DNA from: Thalassia testudinum
Lineage: Eukaryota; Streptophyta; Magnoliopsida; Alismatales; Hydrocharitaceae
Length of the DNA: 64,000 nucleotides
NCBI GenBank assembly: GCA_037157565.1
Contig: JAZHRO010000012.1
Span: 61,061,501-61,125,500 of the forward strand
Direction: 5' to 3'
Shown in pieces: positions 47,221 through 59,739 of the stretch (positions are counted from its first letter, which is position 1; the number at the start of each line of letters is the position of its first letter). Under the pieces are notes generated by a model. That model was not told the origin of the DNA and did not search any database. It saw only the letters and a list, made by a program, of their open reading frames with translations. Position numbers and translations under genes: made by a program.

Positions 47221-48110
47221 AACCCACACCTCCGGCCGCTCATTTTTAGCTTGACTTGGCCAGACTTCCACCCCCAATTCGTCTCTTTCCTCTCCGGCCA
47301 AGTACCCAGCGAGCTCCGGCGAGCCCCCCTCCCCTCCCGCTTCGCTCTGCCACAAAACCAGTGGCAGAGTTATCTTCCTGATTCTCCTCCGCGTCGCGTA
47401 ACACCCGCGCACGCAGCCTTAGCCCCGTCGTCGCCACCGTCCTCCCCCACTGGGCAGCGTCTTCTCCCGTGACAGTAGGTACAGCTGTCCGCCTCTCCGT
47501 CACCCTTCGTCCCCACAATTAGGTTAGAACTACTCCCCGTATTCCCCTCTCTCTTTTCCCCCTGTTATTTCATTTAATTGCCCCTCGACCGTCGCTAACC
47601 ACCTCCATCTTCCTCGCCTCCGACCGACCTCCGACGAGTTACCCCCACCATTCCACCCCTCCACACGGCTCGCCAACCGTCTCATAAGCTTCGCCTCACC
47701 ACAAGGAACAACCTCCGCCCATCCACCATCTCTCTACGCCTCCACCACAGCCCCCCGAACAACCCCACACCTCCGGCCACAGGTTGACCTAGGCACGCGC
47801 GCCTAGGCCATCCTGCGGCCTGCTTCACCGTGCACCACCTTCGCCGTGCCACGGCGAAGGTCCCTAGCTAGTCTGATTGAGCCGAGAGGCTTGTTTTGTG
47901 TGTGACAGTATCGACGCCCCTACCGCCATTGACGACGGTTGAAGAAGCTTCAAAGCAGCTCCAGGCGTCAGTAGCTCCAGGCTTCAGGTGCTGCGCATTC
48001 GGGCAAGCGCTGCGAAGCCATCTGATCCAGTAATCAATGCTAGTAGAGGTTGCAACTGTGGCAATTGTACGAAGGTCTGCAGGCGCGCGCGAGAGCGGGG
48101 CAGAGACTTT

Positions 48111-48177
48111 AGTCCCACATCATTGAAATACGAGGCGCCGCTATAGTATAAGTGGAATTTGTGTTATACGCTCGTTG
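48111..48177 (+). promoter_or_regulatory. U6-type promoter in B 3' LTR
   Basis: AGTCCCACATCA, 24 nt, TATAAG at 48147, 30 nt, G at 48177. The usual T-run was lost with the 190-bp deletion; the next T4 is at 48602-48605. Confidence 0.5.
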
Positions 48178-48607
48178 CCTCCGAACGCACAGGGGTCAGG
48201 TCCCTCACCTGACCCACGCTCAACTCATCCGCGGTTTCATCTCACGGATCTGGCGGGATCCGACCCGACCCATCCTGAGCACACCTCGCGCATCACCCCA
48301 CCTGCCAGTGCGCCTGGTCCCGAGTGCGAAATCCGACCCGATTACCCGTGTGGCTCTGGGAGAGAGTCCTTGAGTGAATTTCTGAGAGAGAGAGACGGAA
48401 GATAGAAGGAAGAACAGAAGACCAAGGAAGAGGAAGAAGCATTCGCAGAAGAGAAAAGAGAAGGAAAGAAGAAAGACTTAGCTGCTAAGAAGAAGAAGGA
48501 AGAAGAGAGGCCAAGGCAGAAGACGAAGAAGAAAAAGAGACTGCAGAAGAAGAAAGAAAGCAAGATCAGGAGAAGAAGAATAATCAAAAAGGGGAAAATA
48601 CTTTTAA

Positions 48608-48633
48608 GACGTCTGATCTTGGGATCAGACGTC
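48608..48633 (+). other. LTR hairpin, B 3' copy
   Basis: Identical to 17980-18005. Confidence 0.7.
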
Positions 48634-48855
48634 CAATTTGACTCTTTTGCCTGAATTACTTTTTAAATACATTTGAATTAAAGTTTTGAGTAAATTAGAG
48701 TGTTCAATTACATTTGAGATTAGTAGTAAATTCCGATTGCTCCCTGTGTTCGACCTCGGATACTCCAGTTTTCGAGTAATAAAAATTCTCTATTTGTTGA
48801 CGACGCTTGATCACCTATACTACGACGTAATTAACTGTTAAAACACGATCGAGCA

Positions 48856-49379
48856 AGTCGTTTCAACACACAAGTGAGTTTAGATCACACAATAAAATCC
48901 ACTAAAATTAGATCCCAAATCCTCAGATCTTTCAACAAAAATAGGAGCTGCTTCATTCAAAACCATTAGAGGGTTACTGTGAACAAGTGGAGTGAATGGA
49001 GATAACCCTCATATGACGTTTGGCGATCGAATTAGATCTGAATGGTCAAGAGCATTAAATCTAATTTGATGCTCTGCTGTGTGGGTGATTGGCGAGAAAC
49101 ATGCGAAAGTCAGTGAAGGTGGACAGTGAAATGTGGTGGGAGATCAGGGAAATCAATAGAAAGCGGGAAATCACCTCTCTGATCTGAATTGATCAGAGAG
49201 GGCGAAAGCGCTCTAAACTAATCTAACCTTCTCCAAACCAATCCATCACTCAATTCACTAACTAATTCTACTCCTAGAAAGTAGTAAATCTAATCTATGA
49301 AAGCATTAAAAATCCTAGCTAAGTGGACGAATGGGATGCCTGGATCCACAGCAAGTTGCTGTGGCGACGAAGGGGGATG
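48856..49379 (-). repeat. E1 5' LTR, portion between B and E2
   Basis: The reverse complement resembles E2 at about 50450-50900 (CTGATCA..TCAGATCAGAG, TTAGTTAGTGAATT-like text). Ends in GAAGGGGGATG where E2 begins. Confidence 0.65.
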
Positions 49380-52300
49380 TGATAAGTAAATCACCTAAGT
49401 TAAGCTAGAAACTAGGTTAAACAATATCAAATTAACACATAAAAAGGGTTAAGTGTGGGAATCAGAGAAAAAGACCTAAAACATTAATTCTATGTTAAAA
49501 ATGCATAATTAGGTCATTATATGAGATATTCTATTAAAGAAGGTTAAATGGTGATTCAATTGCAAATTAAACTCATAAATGAGCTCAAAAGTTCAAATAA
49601 AAAATATAATTAACTTCTTAAATGTTCAATTAAGCTTATATAAAAACTTGGATGCATTTGGACATCATTAAGGCCTTGAAATTAAAAATTTACATTTAGG
49701 TCATTAATGCATTACATTTCATTCATTAGAAAACCTCCTAAGACCTATGTGTAGGCCGCAGGAACCTTTTCGCAAGCCCTGAAGGATCGTTATGTTATAG
49801 CTTTTTACCACTTATGGGCTTCTGTACAATTTTTCTACCCCTTCGCAAAAGAGTATACCCTGTGAAATCACCAAAAGATCCACACCCACCTGTAGCCTAT
49901 GAGTGTACTATTCACGCGAAGAACACGCGCCATCCCTGCCGTTCATTCTCTTGATCGCTTGATCTGTGGCTCGATCTGAGTCGAACCTTCACGTGATTCG
50001 GCATGTGCAGTCACCACCTCTCCCAGATCCCATCCTATGACCCATTTTTGGTTTAAGTTTGCACGCGCTCCTCTCCTTGAATCCTCACCGTGGATGACCT
50101 AAGTGCCTAATTTCACCCTCACGGTGAGGGGAATCACTGCCAAGCTCTACTTAAACACCAACCCTGGTCGCGTGCATGCCATCGACCTCCCCTCCTACTT
50201 TCTTGAGGGGATCCCATCATCCTCTCCAGTTTCTCCTCTCCACCCGACCCTGCTCTGGCGCAATGAGCAAAGGAACTTCATCTTCTTCGACTCTCCTCGC
50301 CGTTAAGGACCACATAGCACCTGAGGGTGACCTTGAGTCCCACTAGTGGACTTTCAATCCACTAGAGATCCTCCCTACTTCGTTGCTGCAGCCACCAACT
50401 GCAGATCTTCCCAATAGGTCCCATTCTTCCTGTTAGATTAGATTTTCTGCTTTCTAGATTAGTTGTAGTGTTAGTTAGATTGTTAGTAGTAGAATTTAGC
50501 TGTAGATTAGTTCTGATCTGTGTGTGACTGTAGTATAGCTTAGGATTAGAGTTAGCAAAGATTTTCCCAATTTCACCTCCTCTGATCACTTCATATCAGA
50601 GGGGACAAATTCACCCACACACTGATCATGTTTTTCTCCCTCTGCATGTGTCCATTTTCGCTTCTGATTTCCTTGCAATTTTATTCGCAATCCACCCATT
50701 CATTTGGAGTCAAATCCCTATCTCTTTTCTTTCAAGCTTTGAGATGAGGATTTGCGCTCAAATCCATTTTAAGGGTCTCCCACTAACTTCATTTTGTTCA
50801 CAAAGGCCCCTGATCTGAGCTGAAAATTGAATCAGTTTGTTTGATCTACTTTGAATTTGGATTTCACACAAGATCGTAAGATTTCATATTAATTAAGTTT
50901 TGAATTGCTTTGATCGAGCAAACTAAGGCATTTTTGTGTAGTACACTGGATCGCCGTGAATCTGAAATGATCCTGATGTCAAGTTCATCTCAGATGAGCC
51001 ATGATTAGATCTGCTCTTTATGAGGATTTCATGTTTTTAATGCTTTGTAGAGCCAAGGAAGATCAACTATGTTGATTGGAGGCTCTATTAAGGATTTTAT
51101 CCATGGATGTGTTTTCCGAGATTTTGATTTTCACCTAAGGGATTTTCAGTATCCCTTAAGGTTTGCAGCACAATGGGATTCAGCTGAATTTATTGGGTTG
51201 AATCTAATGCTTTCTACATGTTGTCTATAGCATTAGAAAGTGTTAGATCAACTGTGTCTGATCTGATTTAAAGTGAAAACATTGACAAGGGATTTTGATT
51301 TAAAGTTGAACACCTGAGAATAATTTTTATGATATTTTTAGTCCTTGTCAGAATTTATTTTAGAGATTTCTGTGTTTTTGAATCCCATCTAGTCATAGCA
51401 AGTTGCTGCATGATGCAGCTACATTTAAATTCAAGTCAAAAAAATGTTTCCTGATCAAGTAGTTTGTATCTCTAATCAGTCTTTCTCAAGTCTGATTTGA
51501 GATAGAGATGACAGTATCAGGAGATACTTTGCGGATTTGGAGTTCTTGACTTGCTGCAGATCTATTTTCTCTGATTTTTGAACACTGCAGCAAAGTCCTG
51601 ATGATTTAAGACGTTTGAGCTTAGCCTAGAACGTGTGGAAATGTTCTGCAGCTACTGTTGCAGTTGCTGTCTGTTGCTGCAGCTGGTTGCTTCCTATTAC
51701 AGCTAGCTGTTTGGTCTGGACTAATAGGGCAGTAGGATGATCTATGAAAGAATTGTATAGCTGACCTATTGTTAACTATGTTGTACATCTTATATGCAAG
51801 CTTTCTTGTAATTAAAAGGTCTTTAAATCTCATTTAGATCGCTTGTATCTTGTTTATAATTTATTGTCAGCTAAGGATTTTTGCCTGACTGTCCTAAATT
51901 AGAAATAATTAAAATATGAGTTGAATTTCATGCTTAACTGTTCTTAATCTTTCCTTATCATTTGTTGAGCATACCTGAGGTAGTTCACTGCCTATCCAGC
52001 AACTAGAAATCCATCTAGGGCCTTAGGTTCACTTAGAAAACTCTTTAAAGGCCTAGAATGTGCTTCATTTGTAAATAAATAAAAACTTGAGAAAAAATCC
52101 AAAAAAATAAAATAAACTTGTCTTGGTGAAGATCAGGTATATTTTTAAGTGTATACCAAGTTTCATGGTATTATGAAACATCGGCTTAGTAGAACATACT
52201 AGTTGACGGTTCATTATACCATGGAATTTAATAAAAGAACTTAACTATCAAAACACCAAAAACATATCCATTTTTCCCATCTATTTCTTTTTTTCTCATC

Positions 52301-54047
52301 CCCTATCTCCACAAAATATACAAAACCCATAAAAAGTGAAAAAAAAACCTAAAAATACCCAAAAACCCATTGTATACTATGTAAATACTTATAGATAGTA
52401 AGCTATATGTGTAGGTACATAGTAAGTTATATGTGTAAATATTGTAAAATAGACATATATAGGGTATAAATAACTTATGTATATACTATCTAATGTAATT
52501 TAAGTATCTAAGTTAACTCAAACTGTACATAGCTTATTTATATAACTATTTATTAATTATACTAATTTATATGTAATATAAGCTATATAAATTAATAAAC
52601 TCTATAAATAGGCATATTTAGTACTGATATTATACATACGTATTTATATGTATATTATGTACATTAGGAACCCTGTACCACAATTTAATTATATATACAA
52701 AATAAATAATTAATTTATTAAGTTACAGGTTAAGTTATTAGATTAAATTAAAATAAATTAGTAATTTAAGTTAAAACTGAACTAATTTTTATTGTATATT
52801 TGTACTTATGTATTTTAAGTAAATTAAGCTAATTTAACTGTATTTATAATGTACTATATTAGTTATATCTAATGTATATATAAAATAGCCCAAAATAAGC
52901 TATTTAAATCTAAATCAAATCAAAATAAATGTTGTAAAATTGAATAAAAATATTTATTAAATACCTTGATATGTATATTAAAACTATATAACGTCAATTG
53001 GACCATATATTAACTAATTTATACGTAACTAAGAAACAAAACCCAAAATACAGTATGTATAAACTGGGAACTTTGCCTAATTTATTTATATAGTAAATAT
53101 AATTAATTTTTCAAATTAATTGTACAATTACATAGTACTATGTAAATACTTTAATTTTCTATAATTTAATTTTAATTTATAATAAATTATGGCCCTCAAA
53201 TCGAGGGCTAAAATCCCAAATCAGCACAATTGCGCTGAATTCCAATGCTCAAACATGGCGCAAATAGTGCCACATTGTTTAGCACAGAGCACGGTGAGCA
53301 CTATAATACTAATTTGTTATCTAAACTCCTCAGTTGTCATGTGCTCGGTGCACAACAAAACCATTACCCTATCTCTTAAGCATTGATTGAGCATATATGT
53401 GATGATTTGATATTTTTTGCGGTGTGGGTCGGGGCCTGACACTATGCGTGGACCTAAATGGGCCTAATTCTGAGCTTAAATCGAGATTAAATGGGTAATT
53501 AAAGAAACTAGGGTGGCCCCGACCCTAGTTTTTACCTTAGACTCTGTACATAGTTTTGCTGGGGTTTAGTGACGTTTTTATGTGTCACTGTACATAATAT
53601 ATATGCTACTGTATATGTTAATATACTAAGTTGAGTTAGTATAGTATATAGTATTACTTATTATTGTATATGTATGTAAGTATTAGTATTATAAGTTATT
53701 AATAGATAGTATGTAGTATATAACTATAGTGTTTGATACTTGTTTGTAATTAGGTGTTTGCAAGCATTTTAGGTAATTCTTTTGTTCATAATTAAGCTAT
53801 TATTTCATTCATTGATTATTCATCAATTCATTCATTTATGATTGTATATAAAATTGATCTTTTTGGAATTAAAGAATAATATTGGACTTAGAGAGTGATG
53901 TATATCAATAACTGCCTCCAAGTGAACGATCTGAAATAAACTAGTAAAAATTATGTAATTAAATAAAATTGACGCGATAACGATTTGTATTTGTGACATA
54001 TATTACAACAACGATGATTTTTTATACAAATTGCAGAAAGTCGATTA
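49380..54047 (+). mobile_element. Solo LTR E2 (about 4.67 kb), E1 family, opposite orientation
   Basis: Starts TGATAAGTAAATCACC and is homologous to the E1 LTR throughout; 5-bp repeats GGATG at 49375-49379 and 54048-54052 mark the insertion. E1 LTR sequence resumes on the minus strand on both sides. The terminal palindrome seen in other copies is deleted. The 3' end reads GTCGATTA, not the usual CA, so the exact end is less sure. No internal coding region. Confidence 0.7.
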
Positions 54048-54052
54048 GGATG

Positions 54053-55034
54053 CAAAGGTCTCCAGTAAAGAATGAGGTCCTTGGCCTACAACTAGTCACT
54101 ACAATGACGAATTTGAGGAGGGAGAGCCACACCCTTATCATAGGTGCAGCTGATGAAGGAGGAAGGAGAGCTGGAGAGTAGAGGAAGGGATCGACTCGAT
54201 GGGGGAGGGAGTCGATGGCACGCTCGAGGAGCTACTTAAGTAGGCAAATCAATGAGTGTGATCACTACAGTGGTGAATTTAGGCGTGTAGGGTTTCAATG
54301 GTGAGATGGAGAGGAAAGAGGCACGCGAAGCTCCAATCCAAAAAGTAGTCGTTGGATGAGATCTGGGGTAAGGGGTGATGGCACGTGCAAAGGCGCGTGC
54401 AAATCAAATTGCGTTTGGCCATTGGATGATGGATACATGGGATCAACGGTCGAGATGACACCTGTTCTTGCTTGAACAATGGACCTACTGTGGCTCAAGT
54501 CTAATGCTGAAATTGCAGAGAGGCCCTCTGAGGGCGAAGCGGTAGAAAGGTTGCAAGTAAACCCATAAGTGGTGAGGAAATGTTGCAGCATAGTCCTTGG
54601 AGTCTTCAGATAGGTCGTCGACGGTTTACAATCAGGTCCTTGAGGAGTTTTAAATGAATGTAATGTATATGAAAATGTAATGTATATGAACTAAGGACCT
54701 AAAAGTAATCTAATAAATGTAGGGTCATGGTGATGTCCAAATGCTACCAAGTTTTTATTAGAGCCCAATTGAACATTTAAGAAGTTGGTTTTACTTTTGA
54801 TTTGAGGTTTTTATCCCAAACATATGTTCAATTTGCAAATGGATCATCAATTTTCATTTTTGAATAGAATATCTCATTTTATGACCTAATTTTGTGTTTT
54901 AACACAAATTGGATGTTTTAGGTCATTTATGCTATTTTCCACACTTAACCCATTTCATGAGTTAATTATGCAGTGTTTAACCTAGTTTCTAGTTTAGCTT
55001 GGGTATTTTAGCTATGATGAGCCACACCTCATCA
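54053..55034 (-). repeat. E1 5' LTR, start portion
   Basis: Minus strand begins TGATGAG GTGTGG CTCATCA at 55034. Matches 783 down to 1, and 62493 onward in direct orientation. Confidence 0.8.
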
Positions 55035-55860
55035 GGCATGAGGAACACTTTGTGACCACTGGCGAGAGTTTTCGTGCCTCGAGGAGCTTCGTCGACCATC
55101 GGTTCCGCATCCCCTACGACGAGGTCATCGGTGGTTCTACCTACTGCCAATTGCCATTGCGCCACCATCATCACATAGGCCCTCCTCCAACAATCGTCCT
55201 CCGCCCTTCGCTGGAGATAGGCAACTATTGCAATGTGATTCTAGTGTGTTGCTGGCAAGCCTCACCGAAGTTGAAGTAGGTTTCCCCTACTGCTTGAAGA
55301 GAAGAGGAGATTATGCTCCTCAATGCTCACAGGGACCTATCCACAGAAGAAGAAAGTTGGTAGGGACCAACTTGCCAACTCGTAGGGACCTAGATGCAAA
55401 GAATAAAGAATCCAGGGACCCAAATGCAATCATCTAGGGGTTTGAAAGTAAAGAAATAAAATTTATAGGGATTGATTTCCATTTCTCATTTATTTTGTTA
55501 AAAATTAGTTCCAATTTTTTGATGTTTGGCTGATTCGATAAAATATTATCATTGACTTGACATTTTTTGTCATTATATGCAAATAAGTACAAATTGAATA
55601 TCATTTTATTTGCTTATATGATTAAAATTAATTGATTAACCATTTTTGAACTAGATTTACACTAGAAGAATTTAAATTTACCATGTCTAGTTCATGGACT
55701 TAAAATTCTAAATAGTGGTAATTTGCATAATTAGTTGCTTCCAGAGACTACCTCAGATTCTTCTGTTAATTCGAGTATTAAAAATTTAAGTATTAATTCA
55801 CTTTGGTCACCTATACTACGATGCATATTTTAAAATCCAATCGAAGTGAGTTAACAACCA
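55035..55860 (+). repeat. LTR tail of an older element interrupted by E1
   Basis: Contains repeated 'AGGGACCTA/AGGGACCAA' text, an A/T-rich stretch, then TTTGGTCACCTATACTACGA and an end near GAGTTAACA. The same CACCTATACTACGA phrase precedes the end of the B LTR. No PBS follows, so it may be a 3' or solo LTR. Confidence 0.4.
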
Positions 55861-56274
55861 CCCCTATATATAACCCACATGGAGGGTGGTTCCCCCATTA
55901 TGGGGCGTAACTTTTGAAAAAAATCAAATCCCGACGTATCTGGCACGGATCCCAAATATACTGCCAAATGCGAAGAAAACCTCAGCCATCGTCACGGACA
56001 TTTAATACCCCTGTGTGCATATCCATTGCTGCAGAAAGGATAGTCCCATTAATGACAGGCACAATACCTGAGACTTTCGCTTCATCATGACGACAATTAA
56101 TGCCAGCCTTCTTAAGTAACAACTCAAAATACTAATCTCGATGTAACTAGCCATTTCTCGTGGAAGCGGAACAGGCGCACAAGTCTCATACCGCCTGTTA
56201 AGGCTGGTAATAAAGCAAGCGAACATGCCCCAGGCTACCTCTTAAGGCCGATAGTAAAGTAGGCAGACACGCCT
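55861..56274 (+). repeat. Unassigned sequence and start of an imperfect minisatellite
   Basis: First part shows nothing definite. From about 56190, units like CCTCTTAAGGCCGATAGTAA (about 40-47 bp) repeat and continue after LTR I at 60253. Confidence 0.4.
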
Positions 56275-57007
56275 TGATGAGAGGCTCATCATGGCTTTTA
56301 ATTAGCTAGGAATATGTATATATAAGGGTTAATTATGAAATAAGGAAAAAACCATTAAAGGACCTTAAAATAAGTTAAAAATGATAAATTATAAGTCAAT
56401 TAATATTATTAATAACTTAATTAATAAATGGACTCAAAATACCATTAATTAGTTACCTAATTAATATCTTATTTAACTAAAGTATAATTTAAGATCTAAA
56501 TCTTAAATAACTTAAGTTAATAAGTTAATAAATATTAATAAATGGGTCAAAAATGTGAATACAAGGCTTTAATATAGTATTTAGCTAAATTATAAATATA
56601 TATATATAAAGTTAGAAAAGAAAATAATTTAAATTAATTTTAAAAGCCTCTATTTACATTTCAATCCTTAGGTTTTATTTCCTTGGAGTCCTTTTCATGC
56701 ACATAGGTCCTTAACTTTTCTTACATTCAGGTCCTTATGTACACTTTCTTCTTCTTCAGCTACTTCAACGGCTGACGAATAGCGATGAAGACACCTCACG
56801 ATCACCTTCCATCTGACTCCATTTCACCCTCGTCAAGTTTCTGGAGCATGCGCTCACCTCCCTGTTTGCATCAATCGATCTGGATCATCTCTAAATCCTA
56901 TTTAGAGCTTGTCGATAACTTCACCGGCATCAGAGAAGATGCCGGTGGTTACCTTGCTCCTAGACACATTTCCGTCCAGATTCGCCACCTTCACAGCCGC
57001 CGAACCC

Positions 57008-57015
57008 TATAAATA
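57008..57015 (+). promoter_or_regulatory. TATA box of LTR I
   Basis: TATAAATA followed by CCCCTTAAACCC, 733 bp from the LTR start. Confidence 0.5.
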
Positions 57016-59104
57016 CCCCTTAAACCCTTCGATTTGAGTCAGTTGGCTCCCTTCCCTCTTCCCCCACTATACCCGATGATAGGCTATTCCCTCCCACTTC
57101 GGCGACTTGCTTCCACCACCACGCACTTCCTCCAATCATTTCAACCAATCACCGAGCTTCGCCGTCTTCCGCCACACCTCTGATCAAGGTGACGACTCCG
57201 GACTACGCTTCCACTCCGCGAATTCGCCCGCCGGACTTCTTCCTTCCTCCCTCTGATTTCCTCCTCCGTTACGACCATCGACGTAGATATCTCTGCCTCT
57301 TTCGTCCATGTAATAGTAGGATAGGTAAGTTAGAGTAGTTAGTTTAGTTAATTAGGTATTTTAGTTAGATTAAATGGTAATTTCTTCTGACATCTTCTCT
57401 AGCTTTGGCGAGTTCTTTGAGCTCGTCTGGAGCATCTTTTTGTCTTTTTAAATCATCAATCACATTCCACAATCTTCCATGATCATTTCTAATTCATTGA
57501 TTTCATGATTGTATCATCTACAAGCCTAATCCACCTTCACACTCACCGGTAACTTCCGTTGTCCACGACGGAGGTTGCTGAGACTAGAACACACTCATTG
57601 GGGCCCTCCATCACCTATTCATAATCTAAGGGCCCCAGTCTTCACATTGGTTGACAAATAATCGCCTACACCTAAAACACCTAATTTCATCCAACCTCCT
57701 GTGCTCAGTGCCAATGGCGGCACAGGAGGAGTTAATTCCTCTAATTACATACTCACGGAGCATCACTAGGCTCTTATGAGCCTTAATTCTCACTCAATTG
57801 AGTGAGAAGGTCATTTCTGAGTTCATAAGAATTCAGATTATGTACTTCCTAAATTCAAAGCTTATCTTGTGTTTTAATCACCAATTGAGTAAATTAATGA
57901 GCTCCTAATGTTCCTTGTGACCTCAGGAAGCTTTCCAGACCTTCAATGACTTGTTTCATTGAGTTTGGTACACTATCAGACATTCTCTGGAATCACCGGA
58001 CCTCCAGCAAGTCAAAGTTGATCTTCAGCCCATAGAACTCTGTGTAGAGCTCCAAACTGAATACTAAGGACGTAAGGATTATGAATCAATTGTCAATTTG
58101 ATGTTCTGATGACTGGAGCTTGTAGTTGTTCTCTATCTTCTCCAACTCTGGTGGAGTTGGAGAGAACTCTGACGAGGTTTAGGTCTTAAAATTTGATTCA
58201 AAAGCTTAAGAAGAATTTGTAGAAGAAGATCTTGATCTTTGATGGCTCTGAAATCTCTTAGGATCTTCCACTGAACAAACCTCATTCTGACCTCAGGCGG
58301 TGATGACTGAATTCACAGTAGATTTGTTCAAGACTTAGTTTTTATGATCTAAACCAATTCTTGTGATGATGTAGAGCAGATTTAGAGTTTCAATTAGGTC
58401 AGAAATTGGTTAAATTTGAAAGTCAACTATGAGCTTACCATGGTCAAATCCTAGGTTTAAGTTGAGGTTTAATTGTTTAATTCTGTGAATTAAAGGGTTG
58501 AAAATCTTTCTGGGAGGATTTAGAGTGAATTAAGGATGATTTAATTGAGTTTAATTAAAGATTTCGTGCAAATTGATCACTGCTCAGTTTGGGTCATTTT
58601 TTAACCCAAACTATTTTTAGTGAGTTTTTGGTGAAATTTAGATGCCAAACCTTCTTAGTTGGAATCTCTAAAACCTTCAAAGATTGTTTGATATGATGCT
58701 GTAGCCCCTTAGCTCTCTGTCAAGCTTTTCAAAGGTCAAATGGAGCTCTAAAGCTCCTGTGTGAAGATCAGAAGCTTCATCTTCTTCCCTGAAGCTCTCA
58801 GACCCTTTTGACTCTATTCACTTGATGCGAAATGATTCACTAAAGGCACACGAGACTTCAGTTGAGAGCTGTTTAGCTTCTACAGGTCCTTAGACCTGAT
58901 TATCCCCTCTGTATGCCATTTCTGCCGTAAAACCTTCCACTTTCGCCTTTCAAATCGAAGGGCCAAAACTAATTAGAACACCAAATTGGAGTTAAAATCC
59001 TTTAGATTATCCTTAGAGCTTTCGATCAAGCTTTAGAACGCTTGATTTGGCCCAGCCAATCAACTGGAGTCTTCGGCCAAAGTTTGTCCTGGAGGGACAA
59101 TGAT

Positions 59105-59171
59105 AGTCCCACGTCGGTTATGAGTGGGCGCACGCCTTGCTATATTATGAAAAGTGCCGACGACGTTTCGG
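59105..59171 (+). promoter_or_regulatory. U6-type promoter in LTR I
   Basis: AGTCCCACGTCG (one change from USE), 24 nt, TATATTATG at 59141, 30 nt, G at 59171. T5 at 59438-59442 (272 nt). The LTR is otherwise hard to align with A, B and C here. Confidence 0.5.
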
Positions 59172-59659
59172 TCGTCAGCACTGGGCGTAAAGAAATGAGC
59201 TTGGGTGCGGGTGCGTGCATGTGCACGTGCCTACGCATGTGTGTGTGTGTGCGCCTGTAGGCGTGAGTGCGTAGGCTCGAGTGGACGTGTGTGGTTCTAG
59301 GAGGCTGTAGACTATGCATTGAGACAAAACTATGAAAAATCCACCTAATTAACAAATTAGGCCCAGCTAAGTAGGGTCTGGTCCTACCCCTGTGGGCGCT
59401 ATGTATCCTCGAAAAGCTGAGCTACCCATTAACGAACTTTTTGAATTATGAGAGTTAAAAAAATGGGTTAGGGATAAGAGAATTAGCTAAATGTGGATTG
59501 TATCATGCACAATATAGGAAATAAAAGAAGCTACAATGAGAGAGTTAAGAAAAGAGAATGGGTTTAGAAGATCAAAAGAAAAAGAAGAGAAAAAGTAATG
59601 ACAGAGAAGTGAAAAAAAGAAAAGAAAGGGCTGAAGAGAAAAAGAGAAGAAATAAAGAG

Positions 59660-59739
59660 AAATCAGACGTCTTGCCTTCATTTCAGACTTCCAATTTCTA
59701 CTTTTAAGACGACCAATATTATTTTCAGACGTCTGATTT
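59660..59739 (+). other. LTR I long hairpin with CAGACGTCTG arms
   Basis: AAATCAGACGTCT (59660-59672) and AGACGTCTGATTT (59727-59739) are perfect inverted 13-mers with 54 nt between. Corresponds in position and core to the short hairpins of A, B and C. Confidence 0.6.

Larger units (their letters stand above)
15475..48855 (+). mobile_element. B: Athila-like non-autonomous LTR element hosting A and C
   Basis: Own sequence is 15475-19693, 29577-33189 and 46930 to about 48855. It has a 5' LTR, a tRNA-Asp PBS (18239), a leader block, an unknown ORF, a PPT (32523-32536) and a 3' LTR beginning at 32537. A sits in its ORF and C in its 3' LTR. No protease, RT or integrase is present in its own sequence. 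The 3' boundary is uncertain within about 10 bp (48855-48865), and I could not find a clean target duplication; the left flank is CACGA. It lies in the E1 5' LTR. Confidence 0.8.
46930..48855 (+). repeat. B 3' LTR, second part
   Basis: Continues the B LTR after C (CACCTTTGCAATCAGG). TATA at 47213. About 190 bp of the GA-rich region are deleted near 48395. End uncertain, 48855-48865. Confidence 0.85.
1..55034 (-). mobile_element. E1: very-long-LTR Gypsy-like element, minus strand, left end outside window
   Basis: Both sides of element B (7333-15474 and 48856-55034) read as one long LTR on the minus strand, starting at 55034 and ending near 7333. The internal region runs from there down to 784, and the 3' LTR from 783 out of the window. 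The LTR adds up to about 5.9 kb once nested insertions are removed. I saw no RT or integrase, so the element looks non-autonomous (LARD-like). Solo LTRs G and H interrupt the internal region; F, B and E2 interrupt the 5' LTR. The plus-side flank at 55035-55039 is GGCAT; the partner target-site repeat lies outside the window. Orientation and extent are inferred from matching inverted copies. Confidence 0.75.

Noticed and set aside
50335..50350. GAGTCCCACTAG in E2 as another USE
   Set aside because: Core diverges after TCCCAC and no TATA-like box lies 24 nt downstream.
53189..53386. Plus-strand 65-codon ORF
   Set aside because: Lies in the E2 LTR with no recognisable feature.
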